Shown: positions 22,552 through 35,130 of the stretch, piece after piece | Position numbering within the stretch: the stretch's first letter is position 1 | Layout: each line of letters opens with the position of its first letter | NCBI GenBank assembly: GCA_000827205.1 | Contig: KN832560.1 | Location: forward strand, 1,702,320 to 1,766,319 | DNA from: Plicaturopsis crispa FD-325 SS-3 | Taxonomy: Eukaryota > Basidiomycota > Agaricomycetes > Amylocorticiales > Amylocorticiaceae | DNA length: 64,000 nt | Reading direction: 5' to 3' | Notes under the pieces: generated by a model | The model's database searches: none | The model's input: the letters and a program-made list of their open reading frames with translations, nothing else | What the model was told of the DNA's origin: nothing | Translations under genes and position numbers: made by a program

Positions 22552-24335
22552 ATGGCAGAACTAGATAATTCCAGTATACCCATGGCCGAATCGTCGCTCC
22601 TCGCGTTTTACGGGCATTTTCCGCCCGCAAAGTCGATATCGCAACAGAATCATTGTCGCCGTAGCCCCCACACACCTTCGACACCTCCCCCGAGTCGCCG
22701 TCAGTCACCGCCCTCGCAACGAGGCGTTTCCTTTGATCCGTGTCTTCCAGGTGCGGCAGGATCGAACCCACAAAACGACATCGCGCGACGCGATCCTACT
22801 TCGTCTTATCCTTCGCCTCCCACCTCGAACGCCCATCTGAAGCACTCCGTTCCTCTCCCTTGTTCAGCGCATCGTGTCGAATTCATCGGGGTCCTCGACT
22901 CGCCGCCGCTCATGCGCAATGAGGACCTCTATACGGTTGCGCCGCTGTCGCCGCCGCCAACGCTTCCCACGAGCACACACGCTTTACCAGAGATGGACTA
23001 CGAAGAACAGGAGGAACAACGTCTCATGTCGAGTACTTCTCAGCTGCTGTCGCCTATATCGCCCACGTGGGATGCTGAGGACTGCGGGGACTCGATCTTC
23101 CATTTGTGCGAGAAACAGCATGTCCAGCATCTCGGCGACTACAATTACCAAGACCCTGCGGGTTCATCTTGGACGTTGAGTCCCGAGTCGCTCTCATCTT
23201 CGATGCCACCCTCTCCCTCGCCAATATATATGGCGTCCGACGACGTTTCTTCGCCTCCCGCTTCGCCTAGGCCGTCCCGACGGCCCTTGCTCTCTCTTTT
23301 AGATATCCCTCCATCACCTCCCGGGTCCCATGATGCTCATGACAGCCCAGGTTATCACGACGACAACGCCTCATCCGACGAGGAAAATTTTGAGTATGAA
23401 TCGGCCTACTTCCCACCGCATGAAAATCGGTTCCGATCGACGTCGCCTATCGACATGGACGATGAGCTAGATCTCACACCTGGCTCTCCCGTCCTGCAGA
23501 TGCGCTCACTAGATCTCGATGACAGCGGTTCCGCGACACCTGGCCTGTTCGACGCACCGTCTTCACCCTCTCGGCGGTCTTTTTCCTCTCTTCCTGATCT
23601 CGAGTTCGACGACCCCAGCGAAACATTCGACGCACCTTCCTCTCCGGGCCTGAGTCTGCTGGCTCTCCCCGGTGCCGATACGGACGACGACCTCGTGCCC
23701 CCACCCCCGGAGGACTTCTCCGCGCCGCCCTCCGTCCTGCTTCCCCCGCCCTCTCCCAGTAACAGCCTCCTCCTCATCGACGATCCGAATGACGTGCCGT
23801 ACCCGCGCTCGCCGTCGCCCGAGGACTTCGACCTCGACTTCGACGACGTCGCGGACCCCGAGCTCGCGAAGATGAACGACCTGCGCAAGCGGGCGGTCGC
23901 CGCGGAGCGCGCCGCGCGACATGCCGAGGCGCAGTACACGGAGCAGGGCGTTCTCGGGCTGCGCGCTGAAGCGCGGCGCGTGCGCAGGCGCGAGAAGGAG
24001 CGCAGGAAGGAGGTCGGCGCGTTACTGCAGCTCAAGCTCGGCGGCCGCGCGTCCTCTACCGGGGACGCGTATGCCGGCGTACGGGGCAGTTTGTCGTCGT
24101 TGGTCGCTAAGATGATATTTCGCCGCAACGAGACGTTTAGATCCCTTCCAGATCGAAAGAATGTACCGGAACAACGGAGCCACCCTAGGTCGCCTCTTTT
24201 CAAGACTCATAATTTCTCGGATCTCCCACCGTGTTGGGATGCGGAGACGGCAGCGTCACAGGTGCGGCCGTTTTGGTGCCATTTTCTTTGGACGGCGGTT
24301 ATTAATATTGTTCCTTTTTATAGCGAGAGAGCTAA
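22552..24335 (+). CDS. Hypothetical Pro/Ser/Asp-rich protein with C-terminal basic coiled coil
   Basis: A 22552-24261 exon plus a 4-codon last exon (24324-24335, ending RES-stop) gives 573 residues. It is disordered, with many SPP, PPSPS and acidic motifs, then a helix-rich arginine/glutamate segment (about 440-500) with DLRKRAVAAERAARHAEAQY and LRAEARRVRRREKERRKEV, and an ending rich in basic residues (SSLVAKMIFRRNETFRSL). The unspliced frame stays open to 24672, but that extension is AT-richer and looks like UTR. The 62-nt intron with GTGCGG donor and TATAG acceptor is therefore preferred. I recognise no family. Repeated SPxxSP-type motifs suggest heavy phosphorylation. Confidence 0.65.
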
Positions 24336-24898
24336 GGTTGTCAATGTATACTCTATCATGGGACATTTTTCTACCTCGCATGCATTGTATCTTTTACTGT
24401 CGGCATTTTACCCATACCCACCATCTACCCGTCGTGCTATGAAATCTACTTGGCTTTTTGTTACTTCCTACTCACCCCCCGTTGTCGCCGCTCTAGGCGG
24501 CTCTATGTCCTGCGTCGGAGGATGGCGGGAAGACAACAACGGCGACGTTTACTTACGGACCTACCTACCACCTATTATTTGGGTCGATGCTGGTTCTTCA
24601 CGAATCATGTTTTTACCTGTGTTAACGAGAATATACATGGATGCTGCTTGTTCGCACACTCTAAGTCTGTGAGTTGATAATGTTTATCTGCTTCCAATGC
24701 ATACAATGACCCCTTGTGATATGAGCCCCCAGCGCGTAAGCTTGAGGTCGTTTCGGCGGACGTCTCGACGCCCCCGATTCACCCCCAAAGATTTTGGTCA
24801 ATCGACCCTGCTGGAGGGAGAGAAAGGTAAACGAAACCGGACTGCCTGCATATTCATAATACAGATACTCACCTCTCCCCATAAATTTAAATGCTTGA

Positions 24899-26935
24899 TC
24901 AGTTGTTGTCCGCCGTCGAATAGCCCACGTCGGCCCACGCGCGCATGCGATCACCATAGTGGATAGTAGTCCACAGCAGCCTGCACACCAGTCGCGTCAG
25001 CCCACGCTCCAAGTCTCCACACCCCAGCAACAGCATGGGTGCTCACCCGAATCCGGCCCACGCGAGCAGCGCGGATATGCCCGCTGTGTACACGATCCCG
25101 ATGGTGTTGATGAGCGGAAGGATGACCGTCGTCGCCGACGCGAGGATGATCGCGCGAGTGCCCCTGCACCATGGCGCAGTTAGCAGCCAGTACACAAGGA
25201 GATAGAGGACGAGAGGCTCACCCGCTTGCGGCCATAACCTCCGCGCTGTGCGCGTGCAGGATGTCCGTGCCGTACGCCGACGACGGGCTCAGCACCATAT
25301 CAATCTACATCCATCCGTCCGTCAGTAAGCCAGCCGCGTTTGACAAGGAGAATCAGACGCACGCCAACGCCATTGAAGTAGAAACATATCAAAGTCAGCG
25401 TGAGCCCGAGCGTGCCGGGTACATATGTCATGAACAGGCCCGCAGAGAACACGGACAGCGGGACGAGCACGAGTGCGCCGGAGAGCGTCGCGCGCAGCCT
25501 GTCCTCCGGGACCCACACCCCGCCGCGGCGCTTGCGCCACTTCACCACGACCCGGTCCGAATACCATCCCGCGAGGGGCGCGCCCGCTGTAAACGTAGAT
25601 GGGTATGGATGCGTGTGGGGGCGAGGGAGAGGGTGGGGCTTACTGATGTTCCCGAGGCCGGCGGGGAGGAAGCACGCGCCGATGATGGCTTCGTTGGTTA
25701 TGTTGAAGCGCACGCCCTGATAGGTAACGGTTAGCGTGCGATGCGATCTTTGACAGGTATCATCCTTACGACCGTGTACGCCATGGGTATGAGAAGAACT
25801 GCGAGACGCGTCAGACCAACGCCGTGCCATATGACGGATTGGACGCACCGAAATCTGTCAGCAAGACGGCCGTTCCTGCAAGCATCTGTCGAGAACGGAC
25901 GTCATCAACAATTCGCCTAGCAAAAAATGACCACTCACGACAGCAACCAAATTCGGGCTTCGCAGGAGCCTTAAGCTACCCATTGGGTTTACCCATACCC
26001 ATTTTCTGGGCGTGACGCCCTCCGGTAGCCCCTCTTCCGCCGCTAACTTGTCTATTCCGCGAGCGTTCGGGTGGCTTGTTTCGGGCAGGAGGAAGTACAT
26101 GAGTACAAACGCGATGAGACCGCTGAGCCCCAGCGAGAGCTGCATGACGCGCCACGATGCATAATGCGCGGCGAGGCCTCCTGCCAAAGGTGCTAGTGCG
26201 GGCCCGAGAAGTACGCACTGCACACATCCGCGAGTTCAGTTTCTACGCGTTGGTTTTTTTGGGGGAAACTAACCGCAAAGAAGATGCCCATGGCAGTCCC
26301 TCGCTCCTCCAGCTTGTAGATGTCGCCGATGACACCGGAGCCGACCGACATACCGCCTGCCGCGCCGAACGCCTGCATGACGCGCCATAGCATCAGCTCT
26401 GTGACGCTGGATGCGAGGGCGACACCCAAGGATCCGATAACGAGGAGGGGCAGACCGCAGAGGTACACTATGCGGCGGCCGTCTGGAGGGTCTGCACTGA
26501 GAAACGGACATGTAGACGCGGAGGAAATTGACGTACAGAACGTCGAGTACGAGGCCCAGGTCAAGCCTCCCATTGCGGAGGAGAATATGGAGACGCTCAC
26601 AGCGAGGCTGGCGGCGATTTTAGTCGGCGTTGCTCGATGTGAATTTCATTGCTCACTTGATAATTGGCCCTGTCGTGTCGAAATCGCGGGCTATCTGGGG
26701 TATAGAGGGCACGAACGACCCGGACACGAATACTGTGCGAGGAGTCAGCATCAACATGCCACAAAAAATACGGAGACCACGCACATGGAAGCAGACCAGA
26801 CCAGGATACGAGAGAGAGGATGATGCGTTTCTGTGGTCTGGTGAACCGTTCGTACACTGCATCGTGAGGGTTGATTGTGCTGGCGGGGCTGCCGCTACCG
26901 CTTGGCCTTAGTAGGGGTTCTGTCTCGTCGGGCAT
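24899..26935 (-). CDS. Major facilitator superfamily transporter, DHA1-like
   Basis: Multi-exon gene with about ten short introns. It starts MPDETEPLLRPSGSGSP (cytosolic, with a dileucine-like motif) at 26935 and ends ADVGYSTADNN at 24899. Membrane segments appear in order: FVPSIPQIARDFDTTGPIIK, SVSIFSSAMGGLTWASYSTF, motif A-like PPDGRRIVYLCGLP, then a helix LWRVMQAFGAAGGMSVGSGV. After ERGTAMGIFFA comes the GPALAPLAGGLAA helix (motif C type), then a central loop with LPETSHPNARG. The C-terminal half has FNITNEAIIGACFLPAGLGN and AGAPLAGWYSDRVVVKWRK. This fits 12-helix drug:H+ antiporter (DHA1) proteins; the substrate is unknown. Exon joins were read by hand and two short ones are less certain. 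Confidence 0.85.
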
Positions 26936-27729
26936 TAGTTACAGACTAGAGGAGGGAAAGAACAGGAAGTACCGTATTGATTGGCGCAATTTTGTCATGG
27001 ACATGGCGGAAGCTTTCGAATCCGGGCCCTGACTTCGGCCTGACTCGATAAGTAACGATTTGTTTATCTTATCAAACCTCTGGCGTAATCTCATAAGCGA
27101 ATTGCGCTGGGCGCCCGGAGAGCACGTTGAAGACTTTTGTGCAGTAGTTATAAGGCCTGGGGTAAGGAGTAAATGAGTACTTCCTTCGATATGTGTGCAA
27201 GTAACTGACAGTACTTGTGAGTGGAGAAAATCATGGCTGTTTTTTTCGTGAGTAAAATCTGAGGTACTGGACTCCGAACCCGTTCAAGGCTTACTATGTC
27301 ACCAGGTGCTCAGCGACAAGCCTGCGTTTAGGATAAAGCAAAGGAAGAGTTGACAATGTGAGGACAAGAAGCTGGAGTCAAGCTCAAGGTATAAAAGTCT
27401 CCGAAAGGCATCTGTCGAGACAATTTCTTCAATGATCTTAGACTCCCAGTTGCGAGCTTGAATATCCTGGTCTGATACTGTCTGGACACGCCCATGTTTG
27501 TAGCTCAAGCGCTCAAGCTTTATCAAAATGCCGGACAGTTCAAGGTCAAGGATCCAGGGGGAGGCGACGACGAGAATATAATGGGTCCTGGAGATGGGTA
27601 AGAGTCATAGTAGGTACAGTAGGTATAACAAAGAGTAGGACATCAGTACACGAGTTAGTGGTTACACCGACTATGCCTTCAAGTCTAGATGGATCGTACA
27701 TACTTAGCACATACAAAGAAATTAGAAGA
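26936..27729. other. Intergenic, no gene seen
   Basis: AT-richer sequence between the MFS start codon and the C2 gene stop. It contains no frame above 75 codons with gene-like composition before the C2 gene. Presumably the transporter promoter plus the 3' UTR of the C2 gene. Confidence 0.5.
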
Positions 27730-29340
27730 TCAGGAGATGTTAGCGTCGTCCAAAGGCGGAATTTCCTCCTTTGCCTCCTGCATACGCAGTGACGCGTGCG
27801 AAAGTGTCTCCTCCGTCTCACTCGTCTTATGGGGCTGGAATTCCTCCTGGTGCACCCCGCGATGCTCAAGGGCATACTTCCGACACGCGTCCGTGCTCTT
27901 CCCAAGCTCGGGATCCTCGTGCGACATCGCAAGGATATCGAACCCGGGGAAATTGTACTCCAACAACGCCTTCAAGTCCGGCAGCAGCGCCGGGTCGGGC
28001 GAATACGTCCCCGAGTTATTGTCGATCACGAGCTCCCACTTGACCTGGTCGTCAGGCGTGTCGTCGCTGAAGCCCTCCCAGCCGCCGTGCGGGCGCGGGT
28101 GGAACTCGCCGCTGTAGCGCACGGCCTCCGCGCAGTTGCTGTGCAGCGCGTGCTTCGACGCGAAGTCGACGAAGAACGCCGCGCCCGTCTCGGAGAAGCG
28201 GAACGAGTCGTCCTGCACCGCAATGACGTAGGTGTACACGGCGGGCTTCACGCGGTGCGCGTAGCCGTCGGGGCCCTTGCCGCCCCACAGGATGCCCAGG
28301 ATGTCCTGCGAGGACTCGATGGTCCCGAAGGCGTTCGCGGTGGTGCGCGCGTAAAGGAGGCGGTGCCCCGCCTGGATTCCGGAGCGCACCGCGATGGAAG
28401 CGGGGCCTTGGAAGATGTCCTGGGCGGCTTTGTAGTTGACGTTCCAGTGCTGGGTGCGGTCGCCGAAGAATAGCGGGATGCCTTTGATGTACATCTTCCA
28501 CGTAGAGTACAGGCGGGCATCGTTGATGTTTGTGAGGCGCCCGACTGTGGGGGAGTTGTGGCGCGAGTAGCGGATGGGGCCGTCGAATAAATAAGGATGG
28601 TCTGCTGCGTCGTTTGCATTGGATGGCGTAGAGTCGATCTGGCCCAGTGTGAGGCTCGACACGAAAAAAATACCAGGCTCTGAAAGCGGCTCACCTTTAG
28701 CCAAAATGTGCCTTTCGAGCGCTTCAGGATGGGGCCCTCGATCTCAGCCTCCTTGGTCCCGGGCGATATCGTCGTCTCGAACTTGCCAATGTAGTCATCT
28801 GTCGGCCCTTCGTCCTTGTCGAACACCTTCACATCGAGCGCGGCATGCAGCGGCACGTTCTTGATGCGCCATACCTCGTTCCACACGGGGGCGAGAGTAT
28901 TGGGCTTGACCGTCGATCTGCTCGCGCGTGCATCAGCAGCAACCGACGATTGAATAGCAGGCATCGCACACGAATGATATCTTCCCGTCGATCTTGGCTA
29001 CGAAGTACGGATCGGCCGAGCCGACCTACAAACACACGGCCGTCAATAGGCACCCTATCCCAAAGCAAATATCGACTCACGACGTCCATTCTGGGCAAGT
29101 TGTTCGCGCCTATAAACTGACCAGCCAGTGGTGTTTGAGCATATCCTATCCGTGTAAGTGTTTGCACGGACTCACCTGTATCACGATATCGCAGTACGCC
29201 GTCTTGAAATCCTTTTCCTCCCGGAAAGCCTTCGTCAGTTGCTTCACATCGTGCGTGTTGTTGCGCGCCTTGTCCACCGCTTCGTGGATGTGCTCAAGGA
29301 CGTTGGACACGCCCATGACGATGCTCCTGCGTTTGGACAT
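27730..29340 (-). CDS. C2-domain protein
   Basis: Five or more exons, about 460 residues. The N-terminus is MSKRRSIVMGVSNVLEHIHEAVDKARNN (start 29340). A C2 domain follows, split by introns: CDIVIQ-FIGANNLPRMDV-VGSADPYFVAKIDGK, then KPNTLAPVWNEVWRI and LDVKVFDKDEGPTDDYIGKF. The aspartates of DV, SADPY and DKDE sit where C2 domains bind calcium, so Ca-dependent phospholipid binding is plausible. The last 300 residues, in one exon, include IRYSRHNSPTVGRLTN and HWNVNYKAAQDIFQG and are known to me only from uncharacterised fungal C2 proteins. No signal peptide or membrane segment. Probably cytosolic and membrane-recruited. Confidence 0.75.
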
Positions 29341-30160
29341 GGAGGTCAGGAGTGCGAATGTGGAGCGAAATGAAACGCGCTCGTACGTGAAATTGGATGG
29401 GCTCGCGCTGGTGGATTTGCGTGCGGATTGTGCGTGGACGTCCGTAGGTACTGGGACTGGACCGTCTCTGGCAGTGTCTGGCAGTGAGCGCTCTGCACCG
29501 CCCGGTGCCCGTCGGCATCACTGCATCCCGTTTTTGTGCGAACAGCGCCATGGAATTGGGAAGGATCTCGCGATCAATCCGTGTGCTCGCGTGTCTCGGC
29601 AAGATAAAAACTTTGAAATTGCCGTCGACGGCTTTCTTCCGAAACCATTTCAGCAGCGCGAAAGCGCTGCGAGTATTTTCAGTGCTGTCATATTCATTCC
29701 TTAATACGCTACGCTTTCATTACCAAAAAGCACGATGCAAAAATCATACTGAGCTGTCGAGGATACTGCGAGTGAACGCGACTACCTGGATGACGATACT
29801 CAGTATGAGAGTCGGCATAGAATGGAGTTGTGCCCTGTCTACTTATTCCATACGACAACGCCGTCTGTAACGGAGCATTACAGGACGACATACGGGCCCA
29901 AAACATGTCTTGAAACGCGTTTTCCAAAGGGTATCGCCATGTTAGATGCCGGCCACAGGCACGAGGGCTGTGTCCGTGTCCCATCTACTTAACTGGTCTC
30001 GGCCGCCTGCTAGCGTACTTAAAGTGCGCGTTCGCCCAATGTTATCGGTGTGTCGCTGGTCCACCCTCACTCCCTTTCACGTCCTTTCATCTTCAGGCCT
30101 GGTGCCCTTCTCTTTACGCTAATAAATCTAATTCCTACCCTTAAACTATTCCTATTCATC
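29341..30160. other. Divergent upstream region, C2 gene and expansin-like gene
   Basis: Between two divergent start codons. A frame of 236 codons overlaps it (28994-29704 plus) but is antisense to the C2 exons and has no domain. A pyrimidine-rich leader (about 30050-30160) precedes the small secreted protein gene. Confidence 0.45.
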
Positions 30161-30790
30161 ATGATTGCTCGTGTTTCCTTCCTTGCCGTGTTTGCTTTCC
30201 TGTTGTCGATCGTGAGCGCGACCAAGATTGGGCAAGGTGTGTTCTCGATGATATGTGTTCGACGGTGTCACCCTATGGTCGCTCATCGGACTTCTGCCTA
30301 CAGGGACCTTTTTTGAGCCCGGAGAGGGCGCGTGTGGACACTTCAACACGGCTGCCGACAGCATCGTAGCCGTATCGTCCAAATTCTTCACCACCTTCCC
30401 GTACGTCCCTCCCAGAAATTTAAATCGAATCGAGGAAACTAACGATGGACTTTTTGATTGCAGTGGTGCTGGCCCAAACCCCAACACGTATGTATACGGT
30501 AGTATCTGTATCTCTCCGAGGCCTGGATTATAATCTTCTTGCAGGAACCCAATGTGCAACAAGCAACTCAAGATCACTTGTATGTCCTACTTCCTGTAAT
30601 AATATGTCGCCGAATGTCCTGACGAGCGTCGTCGTTTACAGACAAGGGAAAGACGGCAAAGGCCACCGTGACGGACGAGTGCCCCTCGTGCCCGGGCAAA
30701 TTCGATCTCGACATGTCCCCGGCCGTCTTCAACCAGCTGGCGGATCCCAGTGTTGGGCTCTTGAAGGGCATCTCGTGGGAGTTCATCTGA
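30161..30790 (+). CDS. Small secreted RlpA/expansin-like (double-psi beta-barrel) protein
   Basis: Exons 30161-30236, 30304-30400, 30464-30487, 30545-30579 and 30642-30790 give 126 residues in frame. Residues 1-20 (MIARVSFLAVFAFLLSIVSA) are a clear signal peptide. The mature chain has the double-psi beta-barrel pattern of barwin/RlpA-like fungal proteins: GQGTFFEPGEGACG, then AVSSKFFTTFP, CNKQLKIT, KGKTAKATVTDECPSCPGKFDLDMSPAVFNQLAD and the end GLLKGISWEFI. Four cysteines could form two disulfides. Such proteins are extracellular; related expansins loosen cell walls without hydrolysis, while some fungal members act during fruiting or plant contact. Repeat unit C starts about 430 bp downstream on the opposite strand. 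Confidence 0.9.
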
Positions 30791-31218
30791 GCGCGACGTT
30801 AGCTATCATGTATCATGTTTATTTTGGGTCTTATGGGAATTGTATTGTTAGCTTCAAAAGTGCGCCGCAGTAAAATCCGCAAGTGCATGCAGGAGTAATT
30901 GTTTGAGCTGATCGTCAAGATGGTCCGCTTTTCGTCAAAGCAAACAGCAATTCTATTCGCAGGCTAGCAGCGTCGAACCCGAGCTCCGAGTCCTACAAAT
31001 ACATTGAATGGGGTTGACGGTGTATAAGGGCACTTCGGTCGGTTATTGGGAGTCTGTGAGCAATCACAAAGGCATTCGCAATGGCGGACCGGCTATACAT
31101 TGACGAAGACACGACACGAAAGGGGGATGCATGATACGCGTTAAGTATACCTGTGACACCATGAACCAGCAGGTCATTGGATACCCCTGGGGATTTGCGG
31201 AACTTAAACTCCTCTGTT
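30791..31218. other. Intergenic, 3' flank of expansin-like gene
   Basis: Contains the probable 3' UTR of the gene ending at 30790, then unassigned sequence up to the 3' hairpin domain of repeat unit C. No frame of interest. Confidence 0.45.
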
Positions 31219-31395
31219 CCATTTGCTAGACGCGTCTTCGCCATCGACGGATGGGAATGACCCGGCCAGCAAAAAGAAAAAAGAGGCGCCCTCGACGACC
31301 AAGCCAGGAGTGCAGTGGCAAGGTCGTCGTGTCCTTCTCCTGCAGTGCGGCCGGGAATGCACCGAGGCAAAAGGAACAGAGCTGGAGCTGGAAAG
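31219..31395 (-). repeat. Conserved 3' hairpin domain of repeat unit C
   Basis: On the minus strand, hairpin 1 keeps CGGTGC/GCACTG (one G-T wobble), hairpin 2 is CGACGACC/GGTCGTCG, and hairpin 3 is TTTGCTGG/CTAGCAAA (wobble in place of G-C). All three stems survive although the flanking repeat body has drifted. Confidence 0.65.
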
Positions 31396-33655
31396 AAAGG
31401 GACGACAGAAGGGATGCTCGGGCGCATCCAACGAAGTCCGGGCGGTCAGCAAACAGGAACGGAAAAGGTGGAAACACACTGGGTTGTATAGCTGAGACCC
31501 AATGCTTGCATGGCCGTAGATTTGCGATGACGATCTACGAAGAAGAAAAAGGTAAGCGACGAGAAGACATACGAATACTCACTAAGTCTCATCGTAGCGT
31601 GATCGAGGGAGTAGTCGCCAGCACACCGAGGGGCATATTTGATGAGATGCGCGCCGACTTGCCAATAATACGAAAGAGTGCGATGGGAGTCCGCCTTCCG
31701 AAAATTGCAGCGCAGCCCTGAGGTGTCGTCTAGTACAAGAACAAACAGCCAGCCACTTGAGAGGTCGTTGAAAAGCACGCAGCAAGAGTATAACGAGAAA
31801 ACTTGTCGCACGAAGAGGTGGCGCCGGGCACCGTCGCCTAGGCCAGGAGAACAAGCAGAGAGCGAAGGGGCGGGATGTCGACTAGCAGTGACGAAACAAA
31901 TCCAGAGCCCCTCCAGACACTGTTAGGAAACATCCTAGAGAAAGAGAGAAGAGGCCTCAAGCAAGAAAAGAGCCGAAGACGAATAACGTAACCAGAAGAG
32001 AGCTAGAAGTGTCGCCCGCTCTGATGTACCAGTCTTCACAATCGCAATAGCGCTACGTCTCGAGGTCCTAGGCCTTCACCGTCTGGTCCGTCAGTTCAAA
32101 GTCGCCCGGTAGCAGTACCCAGAGTAAGCAGGAAAACGAGAACAGTCAGATAAAGCGAGAGACAGACAGCTACAACGAACAAGCATAGAATGAGTATCTC
32201 GAGGTGTTGCCAGAAAGAACGCCACAGTAGTAAGACAGATGTCGCCAGTAAGGAAGGGTGTCGCCAAAGCCAGAGGATAGACAGGCAGCGAGAGCTAACG
32301 CAGAGCAATACAGCCTTCGAAGATCGCCTAGACGGAGCATGCACCAAGACTTCGGATGTTCACAGAAAAACCGCCGCAATAGCTCGAGAAATGTCGCCAG
32401 TAAAGAAATCGCCAAAGACCGCCGCCCAAACCAGATAGATAGCGCAGGCCCAGAGAAGAAGGGAGCAAAAAGAGTCGCCTAGACGCCAAAAAGGAACATA
32501 GCCAGACAAGAACGTAGACAGCCAGACGCCGATCGCTCCAGGGACTTGCTTTGACTAGGGGATGGGAACGCGCGGTCTTGATGTCTTCATCGTCTTGTGA
32601 GGCCGGTTCGAGGTCCAGAAGAGTGTTTCCCGCTCCAACGGTCTTGCCTTCACCAGAGCCTACCAGGGATAGGAGCGCGCGGTCTTGAAGGCTTGAAGGC
32701 TTGATGGGCAGACGAGGTCGGGCAGGCCAGACTATGTAGCAGATATTCAGCGCGACGCCACCGTGAACGCCACAGGATAACTCACCTGCGGTAGACATCT
32801 TCGACGAGTGACCCAGAGAGAGCGCAAGCCGAAATACGAAAAAGTAGAGACAGGTGTTGGGCCGGGAGGAGATGGGGGGAGGAAAGAAAGCAGTGAAGGA
32901 CAAGTGCGACGGGGATGGCAGCGTTTTAAAGGCGGCGACTTAGGGGCTATCGGCTAACACTGTGACAAGTTGTGGGCGCGCGCTTTGTCCACCTTGTCCA
33001 CAGGAAGTGGAGCATGAGCCAAAGGGGACAATGTGATAGCGACCATCTGTGGACAGATTACTATCTATAGACATGGAAGGCCACGTTAACAGGGTCAATG
33101 GAGAAACACGAGGAGGACGCACTTGGGACAATGGGCGGTCAAAGCGCAGGGTCCGAGCTCGTGTTACGAGGAGAACTTGAGCAAGTCGATGACTCAGCAT
33201 ACAAATTTCAGGATGTGCTTCGCGGCTACTGCTGGCATTCGCCTTCGCATATGCAGTTCATTTTCCGTGTTCGACGAGGCAAAGGTGCGATGGATTTCTA
33301 TGATGGAAGGGGTCGTAGAGGTTATAGATCATACCAGGGCATGCATATAATTATGATATCTTTTGAGGCGATAGACGCACAGCGCACGCGCCAAAAGCAA
33401 GAAAGACAATTCGTAGATCAAGTCTACGTGGCGCCACCGATGTGCACCCTGTCAACTCTGCACTGCTAGAGATAAGTTCATGTATAGCGGCGTAACTCTC
33501 GAAGAATTGTCGCGCACCCAATGATTGTACACATGCGGGCAATATCACAGCGACGTTGTGTATAAGTCGCAGCTCCTTTCCAGGATTGAGTTTGGTTGAG
33601 TAAGATCGGAGGAGCAACGGCCGCAGGAACGTCGGAGGCCGCAGGCAAATATGGA
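31219..33655 (-). repeat. Repeat unit C (downstream member of pair D-C)
   Basis: Read on the minus strand it starts with the unit-start motif near 33655 (TGTTTGTCCATATTTGCCTG). The promoter-like block follows about 700 bp later (CTTTAAAACGCTGCC near 32930), then GCAGGTGAGTTATCC near 32790, about two minisatellite units (32530-32700), a long centre of the second decayed repeat (many CGCC/GCGAC words, 31600-32520), and the hairpin domain 31219-31395. No coding frame. Length is about 2.4 kb. It is more diverged than A, D and E. Confidence 0.75.
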
Positions 33656-33850
33656 CAAACATCTATCAGCCACTGCGTTTCGCCGGGCGCCCTGCCACGG
33701 ATTGGCCACGGACGAACTCAAACGAAAGAAGGGAAAAATCAAAAAAGGAATTGCAAGCTAATGCAGAAGCATTTCGAAGGGATATCGCAATTAAGAGTGC
33801 CTCACAAAACTAATGAAATTTACGAAAAAGCAAGCTCCAATCTAGGTTCT

Positions 33851-34030
33851 CCATTTGCTGGACGTGTCTTCGCACATCGATTGATGGGAACAACCCGGAC
33901 AGCAAAAAGAAAAAAGAGGGAGCCCTCGACGACCAAGCCAGGAGTGCAGCGGCAAGGTCATCGTGTTCCTTCTCCTGCGGCGCGGCCACAAATGCGCCGA
34001 GGCAGAAGGAACTGGGCGAGAGCCGGAGAT
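33851..34030 (-). repeat. Conserved 3' hairpin domain of repeat unit D
   Basis: On the minus strand, hairpin 1 reads CGGCGC/GCGCCG at its tip, sharing with unit B the double change relative to CGGTGC/GCACCG in E, F and G. Hairpin 2 has CGATGACC/GGTCGTCG with a T-G wobble. Hairpin 3 keeps seven of eight pairs. Confidence 0.65.
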
Positions 34031-34749
34031 CAAAGGACATTTGAACGAATAGGCATCCAACATGAAGTCCGGGTAGTCAGCAAACGGTGGCGGAAAGGTC
34101 GGGAACGCACAGTAATAGGCCTGCATAGCGGCGCTAGTGAATTGCGATGACGACCTAGACAAGGACGGATAAATGACGAAAAGGCATGCGAGTACTCACC
34201 ACAGTCCACACACGGCTGCGTGTGGAATAGTAGAAGGTGGAGTGGAAAGACGCTGGAAAAGCTAGACGTGAAAAGGTGACAACGAGTCATAGATGCAGTA
34301 CTCACCGGCGTATATACGAGCGAAGCAACGCGCTGGTGAGTCACGAAGGAGGAAAGGACGACTCACCACGAGGTACGAGAGGTCGTCACGATTCTGTAAC
34401 AAATAGAAGCTTTGAGTCTCATAGCGCTGCGTGACAACAATGCGACCAACGTACCAATGCATGCGAGTTTGATGCCATGTTGAATGCCCCATCTTGATGC
34501 TGGATATCGTCCAGGAAGAGCGCCTCGGATGAAGCCAGGGAAACGCCGAGTAACGTCGCCTAGAACAAGAACAAACAGCCACTTGAGATGTCGCCGCCAG
34601 AGTAGCATGTCGCCAGCAAGGAGATCACCAAGGTGCGTTGCCGAGCTCAGGAAAGAAACAGTAGCAACCAGCCCAGGAGAGTCGCCTAGATGCAGAGAAG
34701 GAGAACCGCGAGAGCGTCTTGAGATGTCGCCAGCCAGAGAAAACTAGAG

Positions 34750-35130
34750 AGCCAGAGGTGCCGCCCGCTCCGACGGACTTGCCTTGACCAGAGCCCACAG
34801 AATTGGGATGAGAGCGCCGTCTTGCGGTCTTGAGGTCTTGCAGCGCAGTCGAGGTCCACGTGCCGCCCGCTCCGACGGACTTGCCTTCACCATCGACTTG
34901 AGATGAGAGCGCTGGGACTTGAGGTCTTGAGGGCTGGTCGAAGGTCCAGATCCACGCGCCGCCCGCTCCGACGGTCTTGCCTTGACCAGAGCCCACTGAA
35001 CTGGGATGGGAGCGCCGTCTTGAGGTCTTGAGGTCTTGAGGCCAGCCAAAGGTCCAGATCCACGCGCCGCCCGCTCCGACGGTCTTGCCTTCACCAGAGC
35101 CTACTTGGGATGGGAGCGCTACGTCTTGAA
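34750..35130 (-). repeat. ~105-bp minisatellite in repeat unit D
   Basis: Four units with CCGCCCGCTCCGACGG at about 34753, 34862, 34960 and 35065 (98-109 bp spacing). Same unit as in A and E. Confidence 0.85.

Noticed and set aside
23406-24203. 265-codon minus-strand frame
   Set aside because: Arg/Ser-rich shadow of the plus-strand Pro/Ser-rich gene; no start context or domain.
24336-24672. In-frame extension of the 22552 gene to 24672
   Set aside because: AT-richer and UTR-like; a 62-nt intron with good ends gives a natural earlier stop. Kept as an alternative.
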